Source: an uncultured bacterium
Lineage (GTDB): Bacteria > Patescibacteriota > Minisyncoccia > UBA6257 > Colwellbacteraceae
Assembly: GCA_913009745.1 (NCBI GenBank)
Contig: CAJVWL010000021.1
Location: 1-6,731 of the forward strand
Length of the DNA: 6,731 bases
Direction of reading: 5' to 3'
A model generated the notes under the pieces. The model was not told where the DNA came from and did no database searches. It worked only from the letters and a program-made list of their open reading frames with translations. A program made the translations under genes and the position numbers. Below are positions 1-6,363 of this stretch, piece by piece; position 1 is the stretch's first letter, and each line of letters begins with the position of its first letter.

Positions 1-19
1 ATATACTATCTATATACTA
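1..19. repeat. Direct repeat ATATACTA x2, one helical turn apart
   Basis: ATATACTA occurs at 1-8 and again at 12-19, an 11-bp period. Each copy contains TATACT, which resembles a -10 box. The second copy abuts the palindrome at 20-43. It could be part of a promoter or regulator site belonging to a gene beyond the left edge, or simply AT-rich sequence. No function can be assigned. Confidence 0.3.
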
Positions 20-43
20 ATGCCATCTCTATAGAGATGGCAT
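20..43. repeat. Perfect 24-bp palindrome upstream of ileS
   Basis: The sequence reads identically on both strands: arms ATGCCATCTC and GAGATGGCAT around a central TATA. As RNA it would form a 10-bp stem with a UAUA loop. Neither strand has a T-run directly after it, so a classical intrinsic terminator is not clear. Its centre matches the larger palindrome at 3518-3565 (CATCT..CTATAG..AGATG), which does look like a terminator. It may therefore end transcription of a gene off the left edge. It could instead be an operator, since it lies about 40 bp upstream of the ileS -35 box. Confidence 0.55.
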
Positions 44-81
44 GGGAACAATGTGGATTGGCATATTCTTAGCTCGGGGGG

Positions 82-110
82 TTAAAATTCTCACACAGGC
101 ACCCTATAAT
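82..110 (+). promoter_or_regulatory. ileS promoter, leaderless layout
   Basis: A perfect -10 box TATAAT lies at 105-110. A -35-like TTAAAA (4 of 6 matches to TTGACA) lies at 82-87, with a 17-nt spacer. Seven nucleotides separate the -10 box from ATG 118, so the predicted transcript starts at or next to the A of that ATG. No Shine-Dalgarno sequence is visible. Confidence 0.6.
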
Positions 111-117
111 GAAAACC

Positions 118-3009
118 ATGCCAAACGGACAATTTAAAGAGATAAAAAAACAAACCCTATTTGAAGCGGAAGAGGAGATTTTAGATTTTTGGAAAAAAAA
201 TAAGATATTTGAGAAATCTCTCAAGAAAAACCCCGAGGAGAAAATCTTTTCTTTCTATGACGGTCCCCCGTTTATAACAGGACTTCCAAGCTATGCAACA
301 CTCCTCCCAAGTATCGCAAAGGACATAATACCAAGATACAAAACGATGAAGGGCTTTAATGTCCCGAGAGTTTGGGGATGGGACGTACATGGCCTGCCTG
401 CGGAAAACCAGGTTGAGAAACAACTCGGACTAAAAGCCAAGCATGATATAGAAGAGCTTGGAATAGATAAATTTATTAGGGCATGCCGTCTGTATGTCTC
501 TGACAGCTCTACGCAATGGCGATGGTATATTGACCACGTAGGCAGGTGGGCTGATATGGATGGGGCATATCGTACCGACAATCTAGAGTATATGGAAACC
601 GTAATATGGATATTTAAAGAACTCTACGAAAAAGACCTTATATATAAAGGAAGGCGGGTGTCGCTATATTGCCCGCGCTGCGCAACTCCGCTGTCTAAAT
701 TTGAAACAACGATGGACCAGGGAAACTATAAGGATGTTGAGGATGAAACCGTAACTATTGCGTTCAAGCTCAAGAATAAGAAAGACACATCCATGCTCGC
801 ATGGACCACTACTCCGTGGACACTTATGGGCAATGCGGCGCTCGCGGTGAGTCCGGACATAAACTACGCAACCATTACGGACGGTAATAAAAAATATATC
901 CTTGCAAAAGACGCAATTGAAAGATACCCAGAGTTCAAGAGGTGGAAGGTTGTCAAAGAAGAACTCGGGAAAAAACTTGTAGGATTGGAATATGAGCCAT
1001 TATACAAGCCTGACTTTGACGCAAATGCCGAAAAGGATTTCCATATATACGGAGCTGACTTTGTGTCAATAGATGAGGGCACCGGAATAGTCCATATGGC
1101 TCCCGCTTTCGGTGAGGATGACTTCAATTTAGGGCAGAAAATGGGAATTTCCGCGCCATTGCACATTGATGACGAAGGAAAGTTTTTGGACAGTATACCG
1201 TATGAATGGGCGGGAGCGTATTTCAAAAAAGCTAACAGACTCATTGCGGATGACCTGAAAAAACGCGGTATCTTAGTAAAGACAGAAAAAATAGTTCACT
1301 CATACCCGCACTGCTACCGATGCGGAACTCCGTTAATCTATAAAGCGCAGGAATCGTGGTATCTGAGGATAGACCCGATAAGAAAGGAGCTTCTGGATAC
1401 AAATAAAAAAATAAAATGGGTGCCCGAACACTTCGGGAGTGGAAGATTTAAATACAATATAGAAAACGCGCCAGACTGGTCGCTGTCGCGAACAAGGTAT
1501 TGGGGAACTCCTCTTCCCGTATGGGAAACCGAGGACGGCGAGAGAATTGTTTGTGGTTCAATAGAAGAAATTGAACGACTCTCCGGCAAAAAAATCACAG
1601 ATTTGCACCGCCCGTTAATTGATGACGTTGTACTCACTACTCCGTCCGGCAAAAAGGCGTACAGGGTAAAGGAGGTTCTTGACTGCTGGTTTGAGTCAGG
1701 AGCGATGCCGTATGCGCAAAGCCACTATCCGTTTGAGAATAAAAAGACTTTTGAGATGGGTTTCCCAACGGACTTTATTACCGAGTACACCGGACAGCTC
1801 CGCGGATGGTTTTATTATCTTCACGTGCTGGGAAACGCCCTAAAACACAGCAATGCGTTCAAAAACGTTGTTGTCACCGGCGTTCTTATGGGAACTGACG
1901 GACGCAAGATGAGCAAGTCTTACGGCAACTATCCGGACCCAAAAACAACAATGACAAAATATGGCGCCGAGAGCCTACGGTTATATTTTATGGGAAGTAA
2001 AATTATGAGCGGGGAAGACCTGAATTTGAACGAAGAAGATATTCGCGAACAGCACGGTCTTTTGAAAATATTATCAAATTCTTATAAATACTTTATAACC
2101 TACGCAAATCTACATAACTGGCATCCGGCAGAAACTATAAAGTCGGAACACGCATTGGACAGATGGATTAACGTCCGGCTTGAACAATTTATTAAAGAAT
2201 ACAGTGACTCGCTTGATGAGTTTGATTTTGTTACATCTACGCGCGCCATCAGGCCGTTTATAGAAGACCTATCAACCTGGTATATTCGCAGAAGCCGTAA
2301 TCGTTTTGTGGCAGGAGACACCGATGCGCTTGGAACGCTCTATAACGCACTGATTCGCTTTTCTATTGCCGTTGCGCCGACTCTTCCGTTCTCGGCGGAG
2401 ACAATGTATAGGAATCTTAAACCAGAGAATTCTCGGGAGTCCGTTCACCTTGAAGATTATCCGGAGGCTGATGAAAAACTAATATCCAACAACGAAGCCC
2501 TATTAGAGAATATGAAGCTTGCGCGAAGCGTAGCATCGGCGGCGCATACACTGCGTTCAGAAATAGGCCAACCTGTTAGGCAAAAACTTGGAACGCTTAT
2601 ACTTGAAAACTCCAAGGGAATAGAAAAAGACGAAGCGCTGATAAATCTTTTAAAGGACGAGGCAAATGTATTGGAGATAAAATTTAACGAACGGCCGGGG
2701 AAAACCTTTGTTTCAACGGAAATTGAAAATATTAAAGTTTCGCTGGACAAAAATATAACTAAAGAGCTGGAGAAAGAGGGGGTTTTTCGCGAACTTACAA
2801 GACAGCTGCAGGCGGCACGCAAGACAATGGGACTCAATGTGGGACAAAAGGCGGTGCTTAAATATGAAGCATCTGATAAACTTGTTGAGTCTATCATTGA
2901 AGAACGCAAAGACGAACTAAGTAGGGCAACGAATTTTTCTGAAATTAAAAAAGGAAGCGGAGAGTCGGAAATTCTAAACGGAAAATTGAAAATTAAGATT
3001 GAGGTGTAA
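118..3009 (+). CDS. ileS: Isoleucyl-tRNA synthetase, type 2-like, altered HIGH motif
   Basis: Class Ia enzyme that activates isoleucine with ATP and charges tRNA-Ile in the cytoplasm. Residue numbers count from the upstream ATG at 109. The family landmarks appear in order: GWDVHGLPAE (90-99), a CP1 zinc motif CPRCATPLS (188-196), the editing-domain TTTPWTL (233-239) and GTGIVHMAPAFGEDD (324-338), a second CxxC (402-405), SLSRTRYWGTP (458-468), KMSKS (600-604), and an anticodon-binding helical domain from about 680. A C-terminal region with EKEGVFRELTRQLQ resembles type 2 IleRS. The HIGH motif, normally HYGH after TGLP, reads SYAT (61-64). The loop normally EGxDQxRGWF reads EYTGQLRGWF (559-568). 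The rest of the frame is intact, so this is probably a functional lineage variant. ATG 109 lies inside the TATAAT box, so the fourth codon (ATG 118, giving 963 aa) is preferred as the start. No terminator is visible before the next gene. Confidence 0.95.
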   Translation: MPNGQFKEIKKQTLFEAEEEILDFWKKNKIFEKSLKKNPEEKIFSFYDGPPFITGLPSYATLLPSIAKDIIPRYKTMKGFNVPRVWGWDVHGLPAENQVEKQLGLKAKHDIEELGIDKFIRACRLYVSDSSTQWRWYIDHVGRWADMDGAYRTDNLEYMETVIWIFKELYEKDLIYKGRRVSLYCPRCATPLSKFETTMDQGNYKDVEDETVTIAFKLKNKKDTSMLAWTTTPWTLMGNAALAVSPDINYATITDGNKKYILAKDAIERYPEFKRWKVVKEELGKKLVGLEYEPLYKPDFDANAEKDFHIYGADFVSIDEGTGIVHMAPAFGEDDFNLGQKMGISAPLHIDDEGKFLDSIPYEWAGAYFKKANRLIADDLKKRGILVKTEKIVHSYPHCYRCGTPLIYKAQESWYLRIDPIRKELLDTNKKIKWVPEHFGSGRFKYNIENAPDWSLSRTRYWGTPLPVWETEDGERIVCGSIEEIERLSGKKITDLHRPLIDDVVLTTPSGKKAYRVKEVLDCWFESGAMPYAQSHYPFENKKTFEMGFPTDFITEYTGQLRGWFYYLHVLGNALKHSNAFKNVVVTGVLMGTDGRKMSKSYGNYPDPKTTMTKYGAESLRLYFMGSKIMSGEDLNLNEEDIREQHGLLKILSNSYKYFITYANLHNWHPAETIKSEHALDRWINVRLEQFIKEYSDSLDEFDFVTSTRAIRPFIEDLSTWYIRRSRNRFVAGDTDALGTLYNALIRFSIAVAPTLPFSAETMYRNLKPENSRESVHLEDYPEADEKLISNNEALLENMKLARSVASAAHTLRSEIGQPVRQKLGTLILENSKGIEKDEALINLLKDEANVLEIKFNERPGKTFVSTEIENIKVSLDKNITKELEKEGVFRELTRQLQAARKTMGLNVGQKAVLKYEASDKLVESIIEERKDELSRATNFSEIKKGSGESEILNGKLKIKIEV

Positions 3010-3017
3010 TATGCCTG

Positions 3018-3046
3018 TTCGTCTTTCTCGGTGGTTTATATATAAT
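3018..3046 (+). promoter_or_regulatory. Promoter candidate for the DUF805 gene
   Basis: A perfect TATAAT lies at 3041-3046 and ends 6 nt before the ATG at 3053, again predicting a leaderless message. The -35 region is poor: TTCGTC at a 17-nt spacer matches only two positions. The gene may also receive read-through from ileS, whose stop is 43 nt upstream. Confidence 0.45.
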
Positions 3047-3052
3047 TAGACT

Positions 3053-3502
3053 ATGAGTAATAGTAGAACACAGCGAAAGACCAGAAAAAACACAGATGTT
3101 CTGATGATTTCTCAGGATACTTATATATCTCGCCTTTTCTCCGGAAGGATTACGAGGGTGAATTATCTTTTTGGAAACATTTTTCTCTCTACCGGCGTAT
3201 GGATACTGGCAGTAGTATTATTCTCTGCAACATTATCATTTAGTGAAATGGCTTCCTTTCTGTTATATATTTTTTCGCTCGCGTTAATAATTTTCTATAA
3301 TATCTCATTTGCCGTAAGGAGATTTCATGACATTGGAAGAAGCGCCTACAATTTACTCTGGCTTCTCGTTCCATTTGTAAGTCTATACTTTTATGTAGTT
3401 CTACTATTCAAGAGTGGCGAGAGAAAAACAAACAAATACGGCGAAGATCCGGAAAGAAAGCTATGCATACAAAATCTTTTAGGCATCCTGCCTAAAAGAT
3501 AG
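3053..3502 (+). CDS. DUF805 family small membrane protein
   Basis: The 149-aa protein has the DUF805 (YhaH-like) signatures in order: FSGRITR (29-35), RRFHDIGRS (89-97) and NKYGEDP (127-133). Three hydrophobic segments, at about 39-60, 66-86 and 100-119, predict a polytopic inner-membrane protein. The biochemical role of the family is unknown. The N-terminus is basic and polar (RKTRK) and has no signal peptide. ATG 3053 is chosen because it sits 6 nt after a perfect TATAAT; Met18 would also precede the domain but has no nearby box. The last nine codons and most of the TAG stop lie in an inverted repeat. It follows ileS on the same strand with a 43-nt gap, but nothing in the protein suggests a translation role. 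Confidence 0.85.
   Translation: MSNSRTQRKTRKNTDVLMISQDTYISRLFSGRITRVNYLFGNIFLSTGVWILAVVLFSATLSFSEMASFLLYIFSLALIIFYNISFAVRRFHDIGRSAYNLLWLLVPFVSLYFYVVLLFKSGERKTNKYGEDPERKLCIQNLLGILPKR
3474..3500. terminator. Hairpin over the 3' end of the DUF805 gene
   Basis: A perfect 12-bp inverted repeat, ATCTTTTAGGCA and TGCCTAAAAGAT, surrounds a 3-nt loop (TCC). It covers the last nine codons and the first base of the TAG stop. On the minus strand the hairpin ends in GAUUUUGU, so it could be a backup terminator for transcripts from the phosphatase side. On the plus strand no T-run follows. It sits 17 nt before the larger palindrome. Confidence 0.45.
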
Positions 3503-3517
3503 AATAAGGAAACGAGT

Positions 3518-3567
3518 AAAACTATAGATATCATCTTGCTATAGCAAGATGATATCTATAGTTTTTT
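3518..3567. terminator. Bidirectional intrinsic terminator, 48-bp perfect palindrome
   Basis: Positions 3518-3565 form a perfect 48-bp palindrome (22-bp stem, UAUA loop) between two convergent genes. On the plus strand it runs into TTTTTT (3562-3567). On the minus strand the 3' side ends in TTTT. It begins 15 nt after the DUF805 stop and overlaps the TAA stop of the minus-strand phosphatase gene (3566-3568) by its T-run. Position and structure fit a terminator serving both directions. Confidence 0.85.
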
Positions 3568-4150
3568 ATTTATCCTCCAGTAGACTAAATTTGCGAAACT
3601 CCCCCTCGCTATATCCCCTTACATTCTCAAGTGCGTCTTCTATGCTTATTCCCGAAATAAGCGACTCTAATGACCAGACGACATCTCCGTGAGAGATAAT
3701 GAGAATATTTTTTCCGCTATAGAGGTTGTTTACCTCATCCAAAAAGTTTTTGACACGGCCGTATACGTCCGCCAAGGTTTCACCGCCCTCGGGTTTCTTC
3801 GCAATTCGCTCTTCATTGTTCTTGAAGTATTTATAATATTGCATAATAGGCCTGCCGTTAAAGACACCAAAATTTCTTTCTACGAGGCGTTTGTCCGTAA
3901 ATATTTTCACGCCTATGATGCCGGAGATAATTGACGCCGTCTGCATTGTCCTCAAATAGGGAGAGGTATAAATAACGTTTATCTTCTCATCCAAAAGCTT
4001 CTCTCCCGCCAGCTTTACCTGCTCTCTGCCGATATCGGTTAATTCAGGATAATCGCCGTCACCGTCCTCGGGAGTAGATAAAACTCCGGCGACGTTGTGT
4101 GTCGCCTCTCCGTGACGCATAAGAAAATATGTATTGCCGGAATAGTCCAT
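3566..4150 (-). CDS. Histidine phosphatase family protein (phosphoglycerate mutase-like)
   Basis: The 194-aa protein belongs to the histidine phosphatase (branch 1) superfamily, which works through a phosphohistidine intermediate. It shows LMRHGEA (10-16; catalytic His13 with Arg12), TSPYLRTMQTA (62-72; Arg67), the acidic residue in LVERNFG (Glu91) and the second His in IISHGD (His154). Length is normal for single-domain members and all core residues are present, so it should be active. Substrate cannot be read from sequence: phosphoglycerate mutase, sugar-phosphate, nucleotide or protein phosphatase activities all occur in the family. There is no signal peptide, so it is probably cytoplasmic. 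The ATG lies 3 nt after the argS stop with no Shine-Dalgarno sequence and no promoter visible, so it is probably co-transcribed with argS and translated by reinitiation. Confidence 0.9.
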   Translation of the reverse strand: MDYSGNTYFLMRHGEATHNVAGVLSTPEDGDGDYPELTDIGREQVKLAGEKLLDEKINVIYTSPYLRTMQTASIISGIIGVKIFTDKRLVERNFGVFNGRPIMQYYKYFKNNEERIAKKPEGGETLADVYGRVKNFLDEVNNLYSGKNILIISHGDVVWSLESLISGISIEDALENVRGYSEGEFRKFSLLEDK

Positions 4151-4153
4151 ATT

Positions 4154-5842
4154 CTACATTCGTTCTATAACGCCAATACCCAAGAGGTTCAGCCCCGTAC
4201 GCAAGACATTGGCCGTTGCGTTTATTAAGTTCAAACGGGTATTTCTGATTTCCGGTTCCGATTTTAAAACGGGCTCCTTCTCATAAAAATTGCTTGCCAT
4301 TTTTGCTAAGTCATAAATGTATCCCGCAATATAATTCGGATAGTTGTTTTCTATGACAGATTCTATAATTCCGGGAAATTCTGCAAGCTTTAAAATAAGC
4401 GCCAAGTCTGCCTCATTTTCAATAGAGCCGAGTTTATAGCTTGGAAGTCCTCCAGCCTTTCGCAATATGCTTTTCAATCTTGCGTATGTGTATTGTATGT
4501 ATGGGCCGGAGTTACCGGATAGAGAAAGCATTTTATCCCAATTAAATGTGATGTCCGACACTCTATTTTGAGAGAGGTCATTATATTTAATCGCGCCCAC
4601 TCCGACCGTTTTCGCAATCTCATCCTTATCGGCGTCGCTCAAGTCTGGCTGTTTGGCTTCTATTATATTCCGCGCGCGGTTAATCGCCTCCTCAACTACC
4701 TTAAGCAGGGATATGTGCCGTCCCTCGCGGGTTGAAAGCTTTTTTATATCTTCCGACAGGACAAGGCCGAACTTAATGTGTGCGGGGATTGACTTATCAA
4801 GCCCAAGAATATCGGCAATCGCGAAAAGCTGCTGAAAATGCAAGCTTTGTCCGTTATCTACAACGTAAAGGATTTCTTTCGGCTTATATTTTGAAATTCT
4901 ATATTTCAGGTTGGCTATATCGCGCGTCAAATAAAGCGTGGCTCCGTCCGACTTCCTAATAAGGCCCGGCGGTAAATTAAACTTATCAAGGGGAATAATG
5001 ATTGCCCCTTCGCTTTCTCTCGCAATACCGCTTTTTAGAAATTCATCAATGAGGGGCTTTAAGTCTTTCTCGTAAAAGCTCTCTCCCTTCCATATATCAA
5101 ACTTTATCCCAAGCAGATTATAAACGTTTTCAAGGTCTTTTAATGATTCCCTCCTGAACCATTCCCATAGTTTTCTGTTTTCCTTATCTCCGTCTTCAAG
5201 TTTTTTAAATTCCTCCCTTCCTTTTTCTTCCAATTCTGGGTTTTCCTTCAACTCGCGATGGAATTTTACATACAAATTATTAAGTTCTTCTATTGGATTG
5301 CTCTCTATCTTGCTTTTGTCTCCCCATAGTTTATATGCGGTAATCAGTTTTCCAAACTGGGTTCCCCAGTCGCCGAGATAATTCCAGCGCAATACGTCAT
5401 ATCCGTAGAAATCGTAAATATTGGCGAGGGAATCCCCTATAATCGTTGAGCGCAGGTGCCCAATGTGCATTTGTTTTGCAATGTTTGGCTGAGAATATTC
5501 AACTATAATTTTTCCTTTTGGCTTTTTGTTAGGTTTTCCCCAAGACACACCGGCGTCTGCGATTTTTTTGAACTCTTTCTGTATAGCTTTAGGGGTAAAC
5601 CACATATTAATGAATCCCGGTCCCGCTATCTCAATCTTTTCAAAGAAGCCCTTAGGGGCTTTTTCGTTCAGGTGCTTTTTCAGCTCCTCTGCCGCGTCAA
5701 TGGGGCTTATATTGCCCTTACTTGAGAACAAAAAAGCCGCATTGGTGCTTAAGTGTCCCCTGCCTGATATCTCCGGAGGGGAAAGCTCAAATGCGTCATC
5801 GCCAATTTTCTCGCTAAGCAATGCTTTAACTGCGCTAAACAT
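4154..5842 (-). CDS. argS: Arginyl-tRNA synthetase
   Basis: Class I synthetase that charges tRNA-Arg in the cytoplasm. The 562-aa protein is of usual length. An N-terminal tRNA-binding (Add1-like) domain spans about 1-86 and includes GPGFINMWF (74-82). The catalytic core follows, with EYSQPNIAKQMHIGHLRST (115-132; HIGH at 126-129) and LGDWGTQFGK (156-165). The KMSKS counterpart reads KLSTREG (368-374); ArgRS enzymes often have a degenerate version. The DALR anticodon-binding domain runs from about 445, starting GNSGPYIQYTYAR (443-455), to the end. The ATG at 5842 starts exactly at the domain and lies 6 nt after a CATAAT -10 box, so a leaderless message is likely. It is first in an operon with the histidine phosphatase and divergent from smpB. 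Confidence 0.96.
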   Translation of the reverse strand: MFSAVKALLSEKIGDDAFELSPPEISGRGHLSTNAAFLFSSKGNISPIDAAEELKKHLNEKAPKGFFEKIEIAGPGFINMWFTPKAIQKEFKKIADAGVSWGKPNKKPKGKIIVEYSQPNIAKQMHIGHLRSTIIGDSLANIYDFYGYDVLRWNYLGDWGTQFGKLITAYKLWGDKSKIESNPIEELNNLYVKFHRELKENPELEEKGREEFKKLEDGDKENRKLWEWFRRESLKDLENVYNLLGIKFDIWKGESFYEKDLKPLIDEFLKSGIARESEGAIIIPLDKFNLPPGLIRKSDGATLYLTRDIANLKYRISKYKPKEILYVVDNGQSLHFQQLFAIADILGLDKSIPAHIKFGLVLSEDIKKLSTREGRHISLLKVVEEAINRARNIIEAKQPDLSDADKDEIAKTVGVGAIKYNDLSQNRVSDITFNWDKMLSLSGNSGPYIQYTYARLKSILRKAGGLPSYKLGSIENEADLALILKLAEFPGIIESVIENNYPNYIAGYIYDLAKMASNFYEKEPVLKSEPEIRNTRLNLINATANVLRTGLNLLGIGVIERM

Positions 5843-5848
5843 ATTTCT

Positions 5849-5877
5849 ATTATGAGGTGGCGTTTATGGATTGTCTA
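5849..5877 (-). promoter_or_regulatory. argS promoter, leaderless layout
   Basis: On the minus strand, TAGACA (5877-5872; 5 of 6 to the -35 consensus) and CATAAT (5854-5849; 5 of 6 to the -10 consensus) are 17 nt apart. Only 6 nt (AGAAAT) lie between the -10 box and the argS ATG, so transcription should begin at the start codon. No Shine-Dalgarno sequence is present. Confidence 0.65.
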
Positions 5878-5879
5878 AC

Positions 5880-5908
5880 TTATATTACGCCCCTTGTGGG
5901 GTTATACT
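5880..5908 (+). promoter_or_regulatory. smpB promoter candidate
   Basis: TATACT at 5903-5908 matches the -10 consensus at 5 of 6 positions and ends 8 nt before the smpB ATG, again leaving no room for a leader. The -35 position at 17-nt spacing (TTATAT, 5880-5885) is weak. A small inverted repeat, CCCC-TTGT-GGGG (5890-5901), lies within the spacer and could be an operator. The argS -35 box is only 2 nt away on the other strand, so the two promoters are back to back. Confidence 0.5.
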
Positions 5909-5916
5909 GAATATTA

Positions 5917-6360
5917 ATGAAAGTAATAGGAAAGAATAAACGTGCATATTTTGATTATAAAATCCTTGAAACACTGGAGGCGGGTATTGTGCTTAAAGGA
6001 TTTGAAGTGAAATCCGTTAAATCCGGCAGGATTAACCTGGGCGGAAGCTATGCTGTTTTGAAAAAAAATGAAGTCTGGCTTATCGGTGTAGATATTCCGC
6101 CGTATCAGCCAAAGAATACTCCGAAAGATTATGATTCGCAGAGAACAAGAAAGCTTCTTCTGACGGAGAAGGAAATAAAAGAACTCATCGGCAAAACAAA
6201 GAAATCCGGGTTGACACTGCTACCCTTGCGTGTCTATATTAAGGGGCCTTTTATAAAGGTTGAGCTCGGTCTCGGAAAACACAAAAAGCAGGCAGACAAA
6301 AGAGAGGTTATCAAGAAACGAGACTCGGACAGAGACATCAGACGAACCTTAAAAGGATAA
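5917..6360 (+). CDS. smpB: SsrA-binding protein SmpB
   Basis: SmpB binds the tRNA-like domain of tmRNA and brings it to ribosomes stalled on broken messages (trans-translation). The 147-aa protein shows the family signatures: NKRAYFDYKI (7-16), EAGIVLKGFEVKSVKSG (21-37), NLGGSY (40-45), the RTRKLLL stretch (76-82), LTLLPLRVY (99-107) and GKHKKQADKRE (120-130). It ends in a basic tail (KKRDSDRDIRR) that in the family enters the mRNA channel. The usual HIxPY and HDPxR segments read DIPPY (59-63) and YDSQR (72-76), a mild divergence. Length is usual. The start is 8 nt after a TATACT box with no Shine-Dalgarno sequence. Its RNA partner ssrA begins 3 nt after the stop, so one transcript probably supplies both. 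Confidence 0.96.
   Translation: MKVIGKNKRAYFDYKILETLEAGIVLKGFEVKSVKSGRINLGGSYAVLKKNEVWLIGVDIPPYQPKNTPKDYDSQRTRKLLLTEKEIKELIGKTKKSGLTLLPLRVYIKGPFIKVELGLGKHKKQADKREVIKKRDSDRDIRRTLKG
6211..6240 (+). promoter_or_regulatory. Possible internal promoter for ssrA within smpB
   Basis: A perfect -35 TTGACA (6211-6216) is followed after 18 nt by TATATT (6235-6240; 5 of 6). Transcription would begin near 6247 and give pre-tmRNA with about 117 nt of 5' leader for RNase P to remove. The bases also encode conserved SmpB residues (LTLLPLRVYI), so the match may be chance. Confidence 0.35.
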
Positions 6361-6363
6361 TAT

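Noticed and set aside
44..104. A possible tRNA fragment (GGGGTTAAAATTCTC resembles a T arm)
   Set aside because: The T-loop lacks the TTC motif, the stem is imperfect and no acceptor or anticodon arm can be matched around it.
1..117. T-box riboswitch controlling ileS
   Set aside because: The predicted transcript starts at the start codon, and no T-box core sequence or specifier loop is visible.
2457..2909. A 150-codon open frame on the minus strand within ileS, with several shorter ones elsewhere in ileS
   Set aside because: They are antisense to a clearly conserved synthetase, have Ser-rich low-complexity translations and no recognisable domain, so they are shadows.
4739..4759. Degenerate KMSKS in ArgRS (KLSTREG) as a sign of an inactive enzyme
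   Set aside because: ArgRS enzymes often have a divergent KMSKS, and HIGH and the other core motifs are intact.
5526..5855. Plus-strand open frames antisense to the start of argS
   Set aside because: The argS reading is strongly supported by motifs; the opposite frames show no family resemblance and overlap the argS promoter.
118..6360. UGA recoding to glycine or tryptophan, as in Gracilibacteria or mycoplasmas
   Set aside because: All genes read through without in-frame TGA and end at TAA or TAG; Gly and Trp use standard codons. The lack of TGA stops in so few genes is not significant.
6356..6363. GATAAT just before the tmRNA as its own -10 box
   Set aside because: It ends only 2 nt before the mature 5' end, too close for a start there, and includes the smpB stop codon.
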